Shown: positions 19,915-29,834, counted from the stretch's first letter. The stretch: DNA of 64,000 bases from Verrucomicrobiota bacterium (GCA_023416735.1 JAEZGX010000025.1:124001-188000); one strand, 5' to 3'. Program-made: numbers and translations. The notes: generated from the sequence alone by a model not told the origin.

Positions 19915-20955
19915 ATGGAACCGGCGCGCGTCACGCAACAGGACATCGCTCGCAAGGCGGGCGTGCATCGGGCGACGGTGTCGATGGCGTTCAAGGGACA
20001 TCCGAACATTCCGCCGGCGACGCGACAGCGGATTTTGAAGATCGCGGCGGAGCTCGGTTACTCGCCGGATCCGATGTTGTCCGCGCTCGCGGCGTATCGA
20101 AACCGCAAGCGGCCCGCGACGTATCATGGCACGCTCGCGTGGCTCGTGAACACGGCTTACGGCTTCGACTGGCGCGACCGCTCGGTGCGTCCGCATTTCA
20201 GCGATTATTTCGAAGGCGCGGCGGCGCAGGCGAAACGCTACGGATTCCAGCTGGAAGTTTTCGATTTCAACACGCCGGGGCTGAATCCGGTGCGGCTCGC
20301 GTCGATCCTCGTCGCGCGCGGCGTGCCCGGCGTGTTGCTGTGTCCGCAGCCGCGCCCGGAGACGAACCTCGAGTTTCCGTGGCAGAATTTTTCGGCGGTC
20401 ACGTTTGGCTACAGCTTGGCGGAGCCGCGACTGCACACGGTGAGTGCGACGCAATATCGCGCGATGCGGCAGGCGGTGCATGAGCTGCGCCGGCTCGGTT
20501 ACAAGCGCATCGGGCTCGCGATCGATTCGGATCACGATCTTCGCACGGATCACAATTATCTCGCGGGTTATCTTGTCGAAGAGCACCTGGCCGCGGGAAG
20601 CATCGTGGTGCCGAAGCTGTCGGCGCCCTACACGGATCATCGCGCGATGAAGCAGTGGCTGCGCACCCAGAAGCCGGACGCGATCGTGACGGGCAACTAT
20701 CACTGTGTCGACGTGCTGCGCTCGCTCGGTTGCCGCGTGCCTGAGCAAATCGGCGTCGCGTGCCCGTTGCTGCCGTCGGCGGACACGGAACTCGCGGGCG
20801 TGGTCGAGAATTCCGTGGAGATCGGCAGCGTGGCGGTGGATTTTCTGATCGGCATGATCCACCGGCAGGAACGTGGCATACCGGCAAATCCGCAACGCAT
20901 TCACGTCGAAGGCCGCTGGCTGCCCGGAAAAACGCTGCGCAGTGCGGATCGTTGA
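19915..20955 (+). CDS. LacI family transcriptional regulator
   Basis: This 346-residue regulator has an N-terminal LacI helix-turn-helix ('VTQQDIARKAGVHRATVSMA', then a hinge helix with 'GYSPDPMLSALAAYR'). A periplasmic-binding-protein-like sensor domain follows (about 65-340). The HTH has Ala-Phe-Lys-Gly where many LacI proteins have Ala-Leu-Asn. It is divergent from the TonB receptor and upstream of the DUF2264, dehydrogenase, transporter and GH genes, so it is the likely sugar-responsive repressor of the locus. About 110 bases separate it from the next gene. Confidence 0.92.
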   Translation: MEPARVTQQDIARKAGVHRATVSMAFKGHPNIPPATRQRILKIAAELGYSPDPMLSALAAYRNRKRPATYHGTLAWLVNTAYGFDWRDRSVRPHFSDYFEGAAAQAKRYGFQLEVFDFNTPGLNPVRLASILVARGVPGVLLCPQPRPETNLEFPWQNFSAVTFGYSLAEPRLHTVSATQYRAMRQAVHELRRLGYKRIGLAIDSDHDLRTDHNYLAGYLVEEHLAAGSIVVPKLSAPYTDHRAMKQWLRTQKPDAIVTGNYHCVDVLRSLGCRVPEQIGVACPLLPSADTELAGVVENSVEIGSVAVDFLIGMIHRQERGIPANPQRIHVEGRWLPGKTLRSADR

Positions 20956-21067
20956 GCGGGCGGGGGCAAGTTCGACACCTGTGTGACCAAACGGGGGCTT
21001 GGGTGGGGTTGAGGCCGGCTCCACGTTGCTGCTCGCGCTGCGTTGAAGCTGCGCGTTTACCCCCGAA

Positions 21068-23071
21068 ATGAATCTCGCTCGTCGCACGTTTATCAAAATG
21101 GCCGCTATGGCCGGCGCCGGGGCCGCGCTGCCCCGAACACTCAGCCATGGCGCGCAGCCGCAAACTGCGGGGACGCCTGCGATCAGCACAGGAGAGGCGC
21201 CGGCGGCGTATCGTCAGTGGCAGGCTCATGCGCGAGCGTTGCTCGAGCCGCTGGCGAAGTTGTTCGAGGCGGGGCGAGCTTCGTTGCCGATCATCGGCCC
21301 GGCGTCGGCGAACGGCGCGAATGCGGATCGATTGGAAAGTTTCGCGCGGCCGCTGCTGCTGGCGGCGCATTATCTGCAAACGGCTCCGGAAGCCGGCTCG
21401 GAGGCGTTTCGTGAAAACGTCGCTCGCTGGTTTCGCGAGGGGCTTGTGGCCGGGACGACGCCGGGCAGCGCGGAAGCGTGGGGGCCGGATGCGAATTATC
21501 ATCAGATTCACGTCGAAGTCGGATTGCTGTGCATCTCGCTGCAGCTGGCGGCTGCGCAACTCTGGACGCCGCTGACGCAGGCCGAGCGGGATCAAGTCGC
21601 GCGCTGGATCGCGACGGCGCGCCATTCGGGCTATGTCGACAACAACCACTACTTCATGGGCATTCATGTCCTGGAGTTTCTCCGCGCGACCGGCTACGGC
21701 CGGCCGGGGGATACCGCGGTGGTGGACGCCTATTTCGAGCGGGTGGAGGCGATGAGTCGCGGCGGCGGCTGGTTTCAGGACGGCATCAACCAGGCGTTCG
21801 ATTACTACAATGCCTACGCCTTCAATTTTTACGGATTGTGGTGGGCGCACCTGCACGGTGAGGTGAATCCGGAGCGGGCGAAACGCTGGCGGGAGTGGGC
21901 GCGGGCGTTCATGCGCGACTATGAGCACTTCTTCGCGGCGAGCGGCGAGCATCCGGCGTTTGGGCGGTCGATTACTTATCGCTTCAACAGCCTCGCGCCG
22001 TTCGGACTCGCGGTGCTGGAAAACTGCACGGACGTCCCATTGGGACGGATACGCCGGCTCTGCACGCGCAACCTGGAGTTTTTCCTGAGCCGTTCGATTT
22101 ATCAGGAGCAGGGATGCCTTTCGGTGGGCTGGCTCGATCGCTTCGAGGCCTCGGCGGAACTCTACACCTGCGCCGGATCGCCCTATTGGGCGGCGAAAGG
22201 ATTTTCGCCGCTGTTGCTTCCGCCCACGCATGCGTTTTGGCGGGCCGCGGAAGAACCGCTGCTGAGCGAGCGCGGCGATTTCGCGCGGGTGATCGTTCCC
22301 GCGGGATTGGTGCTGCGGAGCACGGGCGGCGAGATCGAGATCCTCAATGCCGGATCGCAGGTGTCGCACACGAACCTGCGCTATGGCGCGTGGAAGTGGA
22401 GCAAGACCGCGTATCGCACCGGGACGGATTTCACGTGTGCGTTTCCGGCGCAGACAAACTGGTCGGTGGATTCCGCGCTGACGCTGCGGCTGCCGGATGG
22501 ACGCGTGTTTGGGCGCCACTCGACGGTGGCGACGGAGATGACCGAGACGCACGTCGCTTACCGTTGGGCGCTAGGCTATGCGCCCGACCAGATAAACGTC
22601 GGTGTCGACACGGTGGTCTGGTGGCGCGCGGGATGGCTGCTGCAGTTGCATCGTTTCGAGTCGCATCAACCCGTAACGCTGCGGCTGGGCGGCTATGCGC
22701 TGCCGCTGGCGGAATCCAAGTGCACGCGCGGTGAAGACGGAGGAATTCTTACGGCGTGGAACACAGCGCGCTCGCACGGCACGGCGCTGCAGCCTATCCA
22801 CGGTTTGGATGCACGAAGCTGGGAAACTCGCCTCGACGATTCCGTGCCGCGCGCGCATTTGGCGGCGCCGTATCATGCGACTCCGGTAGCGGAGCGCGCG
22901 AACGTCGAAGGCACGGGCGTGCTGGCGGCTCTCGTGTGGACGGGTTCATCGCAAGCGGAAGCGACCCCGTGGACGCTCGTGAGCGCGGCTGCCGGCGAGT
23001 GGCGGCTGCGGCATGCGCAGCTCGGCGACTGGCGAATCTCGCATCCTTCCTTGCCGACCCTGACCGCGTGA
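21068..23071 (+). CDS. DUF2264 domain protein with Tat-like signal
   Basis: This 667-residue protein begins with a twin-arginine-like signal ('NLARRTFIKMAAMAGAGAAL'), so export in folded form is likely. The body matches the DUF2264 family: an alpha/alpha-barrel part with 'WGPDANYHQIHVEVGLLCIS', 'GYVDNNHYFMGIHVLEFLR' and 'GGGWFQDGINQAFDYYNAYAF', then a C-terminal beta-rich half. DUF2264 proteins occur in polysaccharide-degradation loci and resemble unsaturated-glycan hydrolases and lyases, but the reaction is not settled. It is the first structural gene after the LacI regulator. Confidence 0.85.
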   Translation: MNLARRTFIKMAAMAGAGAALPRTLSHGAQPQTAGTPAISTGEAPAAYRQWQAHARALLEPLAKLFEAGRASLPIIGPASANGANADRLESFARPLLLAAHYLQTAPEAGSEAFRENVARWFREGLVAGTTPGSAEAWGPDANYHQIHVEVGLLCISLQLAAAQLWTPLTQAERDQVARWIATARHSGYVDNNHYFMGIHVLEFLRATGYGRPGDTAVVDAYFERVEAMSRGGGWFQDGINQAFDYYNAYAFNFYGLWWAHLHGEVNPERAKRWREWARAFMRDYEHFFAASGEHPAFGRSITYRFNSLAPFGLAVLENCTDVPLGRIRRLCTRNLEFFLSRSIYQEQGCLSVGWLDRFEASAELYTCAGSPYWAAKGFSPLLLPPTHAFWRAAEEPLLSERGDFARVIVPAGLVLRSTGGEIEILNAGSQVSHTNLRYGAWKWSKTAYRTGTDFTCAFPAQTNWSVDSALTLRLPDGRVFGRHSTVATEMTETHVAYRWALGYAPDQINVGVDTVVWWRAGWLLQLHRFESHQPVTLRLGGYALPLAESKCTRGEDGGILTAWNTARSHGTALQPIHGLDARSWETRLDDSVPRAHLAAPYHATPVAERANVEGTGVLAALVWTGSSQAEATPWTLVSAAAGEWRLRHAQLGDWRISHPSLPTLTA

Positions 23072-23104
23072 GCGCGGGGCGAATTTTGTCCTGTTTTATT
23101 TTCG

Positions 23105-24136
23105 ATGAGCAGTTTGCCCGAAAAATCTTTTTCTGCCGGCTCGCCTTCTGCGCGTGTCGTTGTCGCCCTCACCGAGCGCGAGCGCTCGTTGTTTTTCAAC
23201 GGAGACGTGATGCCGCCGGGGGTGGTGCTGGATGACGCCGATTTCGAGCCCGCGCGCTGGGAAGCGTGTTTGGAATGTGAACGACCCGAGGTGGTGGTGA
23301 GCGGTTGGAGCACCCCGCCGATTCCGGAGCGCTGGCTGACGCGTCCGGATTGTTCGCTGCGCTATGTGTGTCATGTGGCGGGATCCGTGCGCGCACTGGT
23401 GCCGCGGTCGTTTGTGGAACGAGGGGGACTCGTGACGAACTGGGGCGATGCGGTGAGCCCGCAGGTGGCGGAGCATGCGCTGTTGCTGGCGCTGGCGGCC
23501 CTGCGGCATGCGGATCGCTGGCCTGGTTTTATCGAACGCGATCCAGTGACGCGACGCATCGAGGAGATTGGCACGCGCACGCTGTTTGGGCGGCGCGTGG
23601 GGATTCACGGATTTGGCGCGGTGGCGCGCGCGTTGTTGCCGCTGTTGGCGCCGTTTGGCGTGACGGTGTCGGCGTTTTCGTTGGGCGTGCCGTGGAAGCT
23701 TATGAGCGACGCGGGAGTGAAACCGTGTGAGTCGCTGCGCGAGCTGTTTCGAGACAGCGACGTGCTTTTCGAATGCGAGGCGCTTACGCCGGCGACGGAA
23801 CGATCGGTCAGCGCTGACGTGCTCGCGGCGCTGCCCGATGATGCGGTGTTCGTGAATGTCGGCCGCGGACGCCTCGTGGACGACCTTGCGCTGCAACGTG
23901 AGGCGCAGTCGGGTCGGTTGCGGGTGGCGCTCGACGTGGTGGCGGATGAGCCACTCGCGGGCGATTCGCCGTTCGTGACGTGCGGTAACGGGATTCTGTC
24001 GCCCCACATTGGCGGACCGACGCTCGATCGGTATCGCAGATGCGGACAAGTGGCGTTGGCGAATCTCGCGTCGTTTCTGCGTGGCGAGACGCCGGCCTCG
24101 GCGATCACTTTGGCCGCTTACGATCGCGCCACCTGA
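23105..24136 (+). CDS. D-isomer-specific 2-hydroxyacid dehydrogenase family protein
   Basis: This 343-residue NAD-dependent enzyme has a Rossmann motif near residue 165 ('RVGIHGFGAVARALLP') and catalytic Arg in 'FVNVGRGRLVDD'. The Asp/Glu follows in 'ALDVVADEPL' and the catalytic His is in 'LSPHIGGPT'. Family members reduce or oxidise 2-keto/2-hydroxy acids such as phosphoglycerate, lactate or glyoxylate. The sugar-locus context suggests a sugar-derived acid. It lies 33 bases after the DUF2264 gene and 11 bases before the transporter. Confidence 0.85.
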   Translation: MSSLPEKSFSAGSPSARVVVALTERERSLFFNGDVMPPGVVLDDADFEPARWEACLECERPEVVVSGWSTPPIPERWLTRPDCSLRYVCHVAGSVRALVPRSFVERGGLVTNWGDAVSPQVAEHALLLALAALRHADRWPGFIERDPVTRRIEEIGTRTLFGRRVGIHGFGAVARALLPLLAPFGVTVSAFSLGVPWKLMSDAGVKPCESLRELFRDSDVLFECEALTPATERSVSADVLAALPDDAVFVNVGRGRLVDDLALQREAQSGRLRVALDVVADEPLAGDSPFVTCGNGILSPHIGGPTLDRYRRCGQVALANLASFLRGETPASAITLAAYDRAT

Positions 24137-24147
24137 ACGCACCAACC

Positions 24148-25914
24148 ATGCTGTCCGTCTTCGATTATTTTGTCGTTGGTTTTTATCTGCTCTTCCTGCT
24201 GGGCATCGGCTGGTATTTCCGCCGCAGCGGGCATGATAGCAGCGAGTATTTTCGCGGGAGCGGGAAGATGTCGTGGTGGATGGTCGGCGCGTCGAGCTTC
24301 ATGGGAGCGTTCAGCGCGTGGACCTTCACGGGGGCGGCGAGCCTGGCTTACAGCAGCGGCGCGATTGTGCTCGTGCTCTACTGGGCGAACACGCTCGGGT
24401 TTTTCTTCAACTGGACGTATTTCGCGCGCTTCTCGCGCAACACGCGGGCGGTCACGGCGCTCGAAGCGGTGCGGCAGCGGCTGGGACATGCGAACGAGCA
24501 GGTGTTCACGTGGCTGCAGGTGCCGTTTCAAATCCTGCAGGCGGGCATCTGGCTCTATGGATTGGCGATCTTCTGCACGCCGGTGTTTGGCTTCGATCTG
24601 CGCGCGACGATTCTGATCTGCGGATTTGTCGTGGTCTTCGTGGCGGCGGCGGGCGGTTCGTGGGCAGTGGTGGCGGGCGACTTCATTCAGGCGCTCGTGC
24701 TCGTGCCGATCACGCTCGTGGCGGCGTTCACCTCGATCCGCTACATCGGCGGCGTATCCGAATTCGTAACACGGATGCCCGAGACGCATTGGGATCTCAC
24801 GGCGGCGGCGACGGGCTTCGGACCGTGGTGGATCCTCGCGGTGATGCTGGAAAAGCTGACGAACATCAACGGACTGCATTCGTCGACGCGTTACCTGTGC
24901 GTGAACACGAGCCGCGATGGACGACGCGCGGCGATGCTGAGCGCGGTGTTGTTCCTGGTCGGTTCGCTGGTGTGGTTCATCCCACCGATGGCGGCGCGCG
25001 CCGGAGGGCTGGATCTGGCGGGGTTTGGCGGGTTGTCGAATCCGGCGGAGATGTCCTACATCGCGATCGCGGCGCTTTGTTTGCCGGCGGGACTGATGGG
25101 GCTGTTGGTGACGGGCATCATCTCGTCGACGATGTCGTCGATGGACACCGGACTGAATCGCAACGCGGGTATCTTCGTGCGCAGCTTTTACATGCCGGTG
25201 CTGCGGCCGCGGGCGAGTGAGCGGGAGCTGGTGCTAGCAGGGAAGGCAACGACGTGGGCGTTTGGCGGGCTCGCGGTCGTGATGGCGCTGTTCTACAGCT
25301 CGTGGCAGGACGTCGGCGTTTTTAAGCTGATGATGAATTTCAGCGCGCTGGTGGCGACGCCGTATGCGGTGCCGCTTTTCTGGTGCCTGCTGGTGCGACG
25401 GTCGCCGGACTGGGCGGCGTGGTCAACGATCTTGGTCTGCTGCCTGGTTGGCGGTGTGGTGAGTCTGTTGCCGAAATCGGAGTGGGCGCTGGCGCTGCCG
25501 GACGGCGGGTTGGGCGCGGCGATGAGTTGGGCGCGAACGAACGATTATATCGCGATCACGCTGGCGAACGTGGGCTTGGGCTCGCTGTGGTTTCTCGGAA
25601 CGGTGGCGCTGTTTCGCGAACGCACGCAGACGCCGCAGCGGGTGGCGGAAGTGCGGGAGTTTTTTCGAAACGTCGACACAGACGTCACGATCGCGGAGGC
25701 GGGACCGGAGGAGTTTCCGCGTCACCGCGGCGTGGCGCGCATGTGTTTCATCTATGGCGGATTCATCGCTCTGCTGGCGGTGATCTCGAGCACCTGGTCA
25801 GGACGCGCGGGGCTGATGTTCTGCGCGGCGTTCATGGGCGTGGTCGGCTACGCGATCTGGCGTTCGCTCGGGAGGCAGAAAAAGAAGGAAGGAAACACGA
25901 ATGGACATGAATAG
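24148..25914 (+). CDS. Sodium:solute symporter, SSS family (sugar-type)
   Basis: This 588-residue transporter has about 13-14 hydrophobic helices. SSS motifs include 'SSEYFRGSGKMSWWMVGASS' early, then 'SFMGAFSAWTFTGAAS' and 'GIISSTMSSMDTGLNRNAGI' in the TM8 Na+ site region. It is likely to bring the released sugar or its acid across the inner membrane with Na+. I chose the ATG at 24148 (product begins MLSVFDYF); the longer frame reads through the upstream gene's end. Its 3' end overlaps the next gene by 14 bases, indicating one operon. Confidence 0.9.
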   Translation: MLSVFDYFVVGFYLLFLLGIGWYFRRSGHDSSEYFRGSGKMSWWMVGASSFMGAFSAWTFTGAASLAYSSGAIVLVLYWANTLGFFFNWTYFARFSRNTRAVTALEAVRQRLGHANEQVFTWLQVPFQILQAGIWLYGLAIFCTPVFGFDLRATILICGFVVVFVAAAGGSWAVVAGDFIQALVLVPITLVAAFTSIRYIGGVSEFVTRMPETHWDLTAAATGFGPWWILAVMLEKLTNINGLHSSTRYLCVNTSRDGRRAAMLSAVLFLVGSLVWFIPPMAARAGGLDLAGFGGLSNPAEMSYIAIAALCLPAGLMGLLVTGIISSTMSSMDTGLNRNAGIFVRSFYMPVLRPRASERELVLAGKATTWAFGGLAVVMALFYSSWQDVGVFKLMMNFSALVATPYAVPLFWCLLVRRSPDWAAWSTILVCCLVGGVVSLLPKSEWALALPDGGLGAAMSWARTNDYIAITLANVGLGSLWFLGTVALFRERTQTPQRVAEVREFFRNVDTDVTIAEAGPEEFPRHRGVARMCFIYGGFIALLAVISSTWSGRAGLMFCAAFMGVVGYAIWRSLGRQKKKEGNTNGHE

Positions 25915-27805
25915 ACACGAAAGCAAAAGGCGGGTGGGGGCGTTGCGGCGGCTGTGCGGGTGGGCGATGGCGTGTGTGCTCGCGACGACGGCGCCGGCGG
26001 CGGACGTATTTGAACATTTCGTCACGCGGCGCGGTGACCAGCTGTTCGACGGCGAGCGCGAATACCGCTGGGTGTCGGTGAATGCGCCGGACAGTTTTCA
26101 GATCATTTCTAATTACGTGTTCGACGGGGAGTATCCGGCGACGCGTTACCGGCTGCCGAACGAGTATGAGCTGCGCGATTGTGTGCGGAGCGTGCGGCAG
26201 ATGGGCGGGCGGGTGTTGCGGACCTTTGTGATCACGTGCAGCCGCGGGCCAGCGCCCTATGCGGCGTTCGATGTGTCGACGAATCCGGCGAAGCCGAACG
26301 AAGAGGCGATGCGCGTGCTCGATCGCCTGCTGCAGATCTGCAACGAGGAAGGCGTGCGGCTGATGATTCCGCTGGTGGCCTACAACAGCGGCGTGCGCGG
26401 TGATTGGAAAACGTATGGCGAGGACTTTTGGAATGTCGGCAGTCCGGCGAACGAGAGTTTCAAGGACGTCGTGCGCCAGGTGCTGACGCGGACGAATGTG
26501 TTCACGGGGAAGTCGTATCTCGAGGACAAGGCGATCATCGGCTGGCACACGGGCAACGAACTCGTGATCGGCGACGATCCGGCGCGGCGGGAGTGGTTGC
26601 ACGATTTTGCGGCGTATGTGAAATCGATCGATCGCAATCACCTGCTGATCGACGGACGGAATCGTCCGACGGACGTATTCGGAAAATATGACGAGTTCGC
26701 GGCGGATCCGAACATCGACGCGGTGTCGTATCACACCTACGTCAATCTACCGGAGGCCGATTCGCCCGCGGGCACGTTGAGGCTGATCCGCGAGCAGTTG
26801 CGCGGAAAGATCCCGCTGATCGTGACGGAAGTCGCGATGTATACGAAACCGGATACGCTGCGGACATTGCTGGATGAAGTGATCGAAGGCGGCACGGTGG
26901 GCGTCAACTGGTGGGCCATGCGGTTTCGGAACCGGGACGGCGGCTTCTACAAGCACAGCGACAAGGATTCCCAGTTCGAGGACCTGAATTGGCCAGGTTT
27001 CGCGAATCCGTTGGGTGGCGTGAAGGAAATCGAGCGGGAGCGCGTGCTGTGGGAGATCTTGACGGACTATGCGGGACGGATCGCGGGGGTTGAGCCGGCG
27101 CCGATCGAGAAACCGGAGGCGCCGGTGTTTTTGCCGCCGCGGGACGTGGGGCATCTGACCTGGCAAGGATCGACCGGCGCGACGGGCTATGATGTGCAAC
27201 GCGCGCCGGCGAAGGACGGGCCGTGGACGACGCTGACGGAAAACCTGCCGGACAATCTGGTGGCGTATGCGCCGCAGTATTGCGACGAGACGGCGGAGGT
27301 GGGCGGGACGTATTTTTATCGCGTGATTGCGCGCAATGCCGCGGGAGCGTCGGCACCATCGAATGTGGTGGGACCGTTGCAGCCGGATCGTCGCTGGCGG
27401 GTGGATGAACTCTTCGACGATTCGAAGTGGGACGAGGCGACGACGAATGTGCGCATCGACCAAGCCTACGCGCATACGGCGTATCTTGAAGACATCGCGC
27501 TCGTGCGACGGGCGGAGGTGACGAAGCCGGCCAAATTGGTTTACATGGTGCCGGGGGCGCTGCGCGGATTTTCGCTCAATGTGTTCGAGGCGCAGGTCAC
27601 GCCGAAGTTTTTCGTGAGGAACGAAGGCGGGGCGCGGACGGAGGTGACGCCCGAGGTGGTTGCTTACAATCAAGGGAAGCGGGCGCGCTTCTCGGCGGAA
27701 CTCCCGAACGAAAAAGCCGGGACGCTGGAGATCGAACTTTCGGCGGAAGCATCGGCGGAGCAGGCGATCGGGCGTGTCGAGATTTCCTGGATACAAAAGC
27801 GATGA
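25901..27805 (+). CDS. Secreted clan-A (GH5-like) glycoside hydrolase with FnIII-like domain
   Basis: This 634-residue protein has an N-terminal signal ('RLCGWAMACVLATTAPAA') after a 17-residue basic tail, so the start may be further in. A (beta/alpha)8 domain follows, with the acid/base Glu220 in 'IIGWHTGNELVIG' and the nucleophile Glu310 in 'PLIVTEVAMY', the pattern of GH5 mannanase/cellulase-like enzymes. Residues about 390-465 look like a fibronectin III domain ('VFLPPRDVGHLTWQG', 'YFYRVIARNAAGASAPSNV'), and a beta-rich C-terminus follows. The substrate is probably a beta-linked hemicellulose. It overlaps both neighbours slightly (14 and 4 bases). Confidence 0.82.
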   Translation: MDMNRHESKRRVGALRRLCGWAMACVLATTAPAADVFEHFVTRRGDQLFDGEREYRWVSVNAPDSFQIISNYVFDGEYPATRYRLPNEYELRDCVRSVRQMGGRVLRTFVITCSRGPAPYAAFDVSTNPAKPNEEAMRVLDRLLQICNEEGVRLMIPLVAYNSGVRGDWKTYGEDFWNVGSPANESFKDVVRQVLTRTNVFTGKSYLEDKAIIGWHTGNELVIGDDPARREWLHDFAAYVKSIDRNHLLIDGRNRPTDVFGKYDEFAADPNIDAVSYHTYVNLPEADSPAGTLRLIREQLRGKIPLIVTEVAMYTKPDTLRTLLDEVIEGGTVGVNWWAMRFRNRDGGFYKHSDKDSQFEDLNWPGFANPLGGVKEIERERVLWEILTDYAGRIAGVEPAPIEKPEAPVFLPPRDVGHLTWQGSTGATGYDVQRAPAKDGPWTTLTENLPDNLVAYAPQYCDETAEVGGTYFYRVIARNAAGASAPSNVVGPLQPDRRWRVDELFDDSKWDEATTNVRIDQAYAHTAYLEDIALVRRAEVTKPAKLVYMVPGALRGFSLNVFEAQVTPKFFVRNEGGARTEVTPEVVAYNQGKRARFSAELPNEKAGTLEIELSAEASAEQAIGRVEISWIQKR

Positions 27806-28932
27806 ACACGAATCGACGCGACTTCATCAAGCTGGCGGGCACGGCGGGACTGGCGGCCGGGCTGCCGGTGCGGGCGGTGGGGAACGCCGCGGAGCTGCCG
27901 GTGCGGAACCGGTTGCCGCGATGGCGCGGTTTCAATCTGCAGTATTTGTATCGGACGGGACCGGCGATGTTGTTGCCGAACGAAGATCACTTCCGGTGGA
28001 TCGCGGGGTGGGGTTTCGACTTCGTGCGGATTCCGATGACGTATCGCGCGTGGCTTAAAAAGAAGACGGCGCCAGGCGAGACGATCGCGGCGGAAGATGC
28101 GTTCGAGATCGATGAAGCGATGCTCGAGCACGTCGACGCAGCGGTGAATTTCGGTGCGAAGCACGGGCTGCATGTTTGCCTGTGTTTTCATCATGCGCCT
28201 GGTTATCGCGTCGGCAAAGGCGTGCGGGAGCCGTTTATCTTGTGGCGCGATGCGGCGGCGGTGGAAGCGTTCACGTTTCACTGGGAGATGTTCGCGAAAC
28301 GTTATCGCGGGGTGTCGGCGGCGACGCTGAGTTTCAATCTGTTCAACGAAGCGCCGTGGCCGAGCGATCAGTTCAATGGTGCGATCTACAAGCTGGCGGT
28401 GACGCCGGCGGTGGAAGCGATTCGGCGGGTGAGTCCGGATCGGATCATCATCGCGGACGGGCCGGGCGCGGGAAATTTATGCGTGCCGGAGTTGATTCCC
28501 CTTGGTGTGCACCAGAGCGTGCACTGCTACATTCCGGGAATTCTAAGCCACTACAAAGTGGACTGGATGAAGGAGCGCGAAGAGTGGCCGGAGCCGCGCT
28601 GGCCGGGCGCGGTGGATGATGCGGGCTATGCGTGGGACCGGCGGAGGTTGGAGGATTATTATTCGCCGTGGCGCGAACTCATCGCGCAAGGCGTGGGGGT
28701 TCACATGGGCGAGACGGGCGGGTCGCATCGGGCGCCGTCGCCGGTGTTGCGGGCGTGGCTCGGGGATGTGCTCGGGATGTGTCGCGAGATGGGGATAGGT
28801 TTCGCGCTGTGGGATTTTCTGGGGGCGAGCAAATTTGGGATTCTCGACTCGGATCGGTCGGACGTGGCTTATGAGGACTGGTATGGGCACAAGCTCGACC
28901 GCGAGATGTTGGAGATGCTGCAGCGGGCGTGA
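27802..28932 (+). CDS. GH5 family glycoside hydrolase with Tat-like signal
   Basis: This 376-residue protein has an N-terminal 'NRRDFIKLAGTAGLAAGLP' (Tat-like) and a compact GH5 domain: 'GFNLQYLY' and 'GFDFVRIPMTYRAW' with the conserved Arg, acid/base Glu183 in 'SFNLFNEAPWP', 'VHQSVHCYIPG', and nucleophile Glu304 in 'GVHMGETGG'. It is a retaining endo- or exo-beta-glycosidase. It starts inside the stop of the preceding GH (ATGA overlap), so both are made together. Substrate unknown. It is the last gene of the LacI-linked operon. Confidence 0.88.
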   Translation: MNTNRRDFIKLAGTAGLAAGLPVRAVGNAAELPVRNRLPRWRGFNLQYLYRTGPAMLLPNEDHFRWIAGWGFDFVRIPMTYRAWLKKKTAPGETIAAEDAFEIDEAMLEHVDAAVNFGAKHGLHVCLCFHHAPGYRVGKGVREPFILWRDAAAVEAFTFHWEMFAKRYRGVSAATLSFNLFNEAPWPSDQFNGAIYKLAVTPAVEAIRRVSPDRIIIADGPGAGNLCVPELIPLGVHQSVHCYIPGILSHYKVDWMKEREEWPEPRWPGAVDDAGYAWDRRRLEDYYSPWRELIAQGVGVHMGETGGSHRAPSPVLRAWLGDVLGMCREMGIGFALWDFLGASKFGILDSDRSDVAYEDWYGHKLDREMLEMLQRA

Positions 28933-28942
28933 GGGTGTAGTT

Positions 28943-28972
28943 GAACCACGGAGACACAGAGGCACCGAGGTG
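28943..28972. repeat. Copy of the dispersed 'ccacggagacacagaggcac' repeat
   Basis: This lies between the GH5 stop and the radical SAM fragment. It is related to the copies at 613-640 and about 2718-2745. Confidence 0.5.
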
Positions 28973-28979
28973 AGGAGAC

Positions 28980-29834
28980 TTAGAATAGCTCGAGTTGGTT
29001 CTTGTCGGAGCGGCGGAAGTGTTCGGTCGAGAGTGAGTGTTCGGTGCGGTTGAGGCCGAGGCGGCGGCAGGTGGTGTCGAAGAGACGGTCGAGTTGTTCG
29101 GCGAAGATGCCCTCGCCGCGCATGCGTTTGCCCCAGTCGTTGGAGTAGAGTTTGCCGCCGTGGAGCGTGCGCAGGCGATCGACGATACGGGCTTTTTTCG
29201 TGGGCGCATGATCGTCGAGCCATTTCAGGAAAACGTCTTTGACGGCGAAAGGGAGGCGGACCGTGACGTGACCGGCGCGGCGGGCGCCGGCTTCGGCGGC
29301 GGCGGCGAGGATGGAGGGCATTTCGTGGTCGGTGAGACCGGGAATGATGGGCGCGACCATGACGCCAGTGGGAACGCCGGCGGCGGAAAGTTCGCGAATG
29401 GCGCGCAGGCGAGCAGTGGGGCGAGAGGCGCGCGGTTCGAGTTTTCCGGCGAGATCGGTGTCGAGGGACGTGACGGAGACGTGGACGAAGATGCAGTTGA
29501 AACGGGCGAGTTCGGAAAGGACGTCGAGGTCGCGGGTGACGAGCGCGTTTTTCGTGATGATGAAGATTGGGTGGCGGAGCTCGGCGCAGACTTCGAGGCA
29601 GGCGCGGGTGAGACGAAAGTGGCGTTCGGCGGGTTGGTAGCAGTCGGTGGCACCGCTCATGGCGATGGGTTGCGGCTGCCATTTTTTCGCGGTGAGTTCG
29701 CGACGGAGGAGTTCGGGCGCGCGGAGTTTGACGAGGATCTTGGTTTCGAAATCGAGGCCGCTGCTCCAGCCGAGGTATTCGTGATAGGGGCGGGCGAAGC
29801 AGTAGGCGCAGCCGTTCTTTATGTTTTCGGACAC
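28980..29834 (-). pseudogene. Radical SAM protein (SplB-like/PA0069 family), 3' part cut off by the island
   Basis: Host codons run from 29813 to 28980 (277 residues plus stop) and begin 'GCAYCFARPYHEYLG', i.e. in the middle of the radical SAM CxxxCxxC motif. The first cluster cysteine is on the other side of the island, at 54446-54694. The island's end supplies an in-frame GTG (29834) and seven codons, so a truncated protein could still be made, but it lacks a cluster ligand and the whole N-terminus. The joined parts would encode about 360 residues. Family members resemble spore photoproduct lyase; the reaction of this subfamily is unproven. Confidence 0.9.

Noticed and set aside
20399..22552. 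717-residue minus-strand open frame
   Set aside because: It is antisense to the LacI regulator and DUF2264 genes; Arg/Pro/His-rich shadow.
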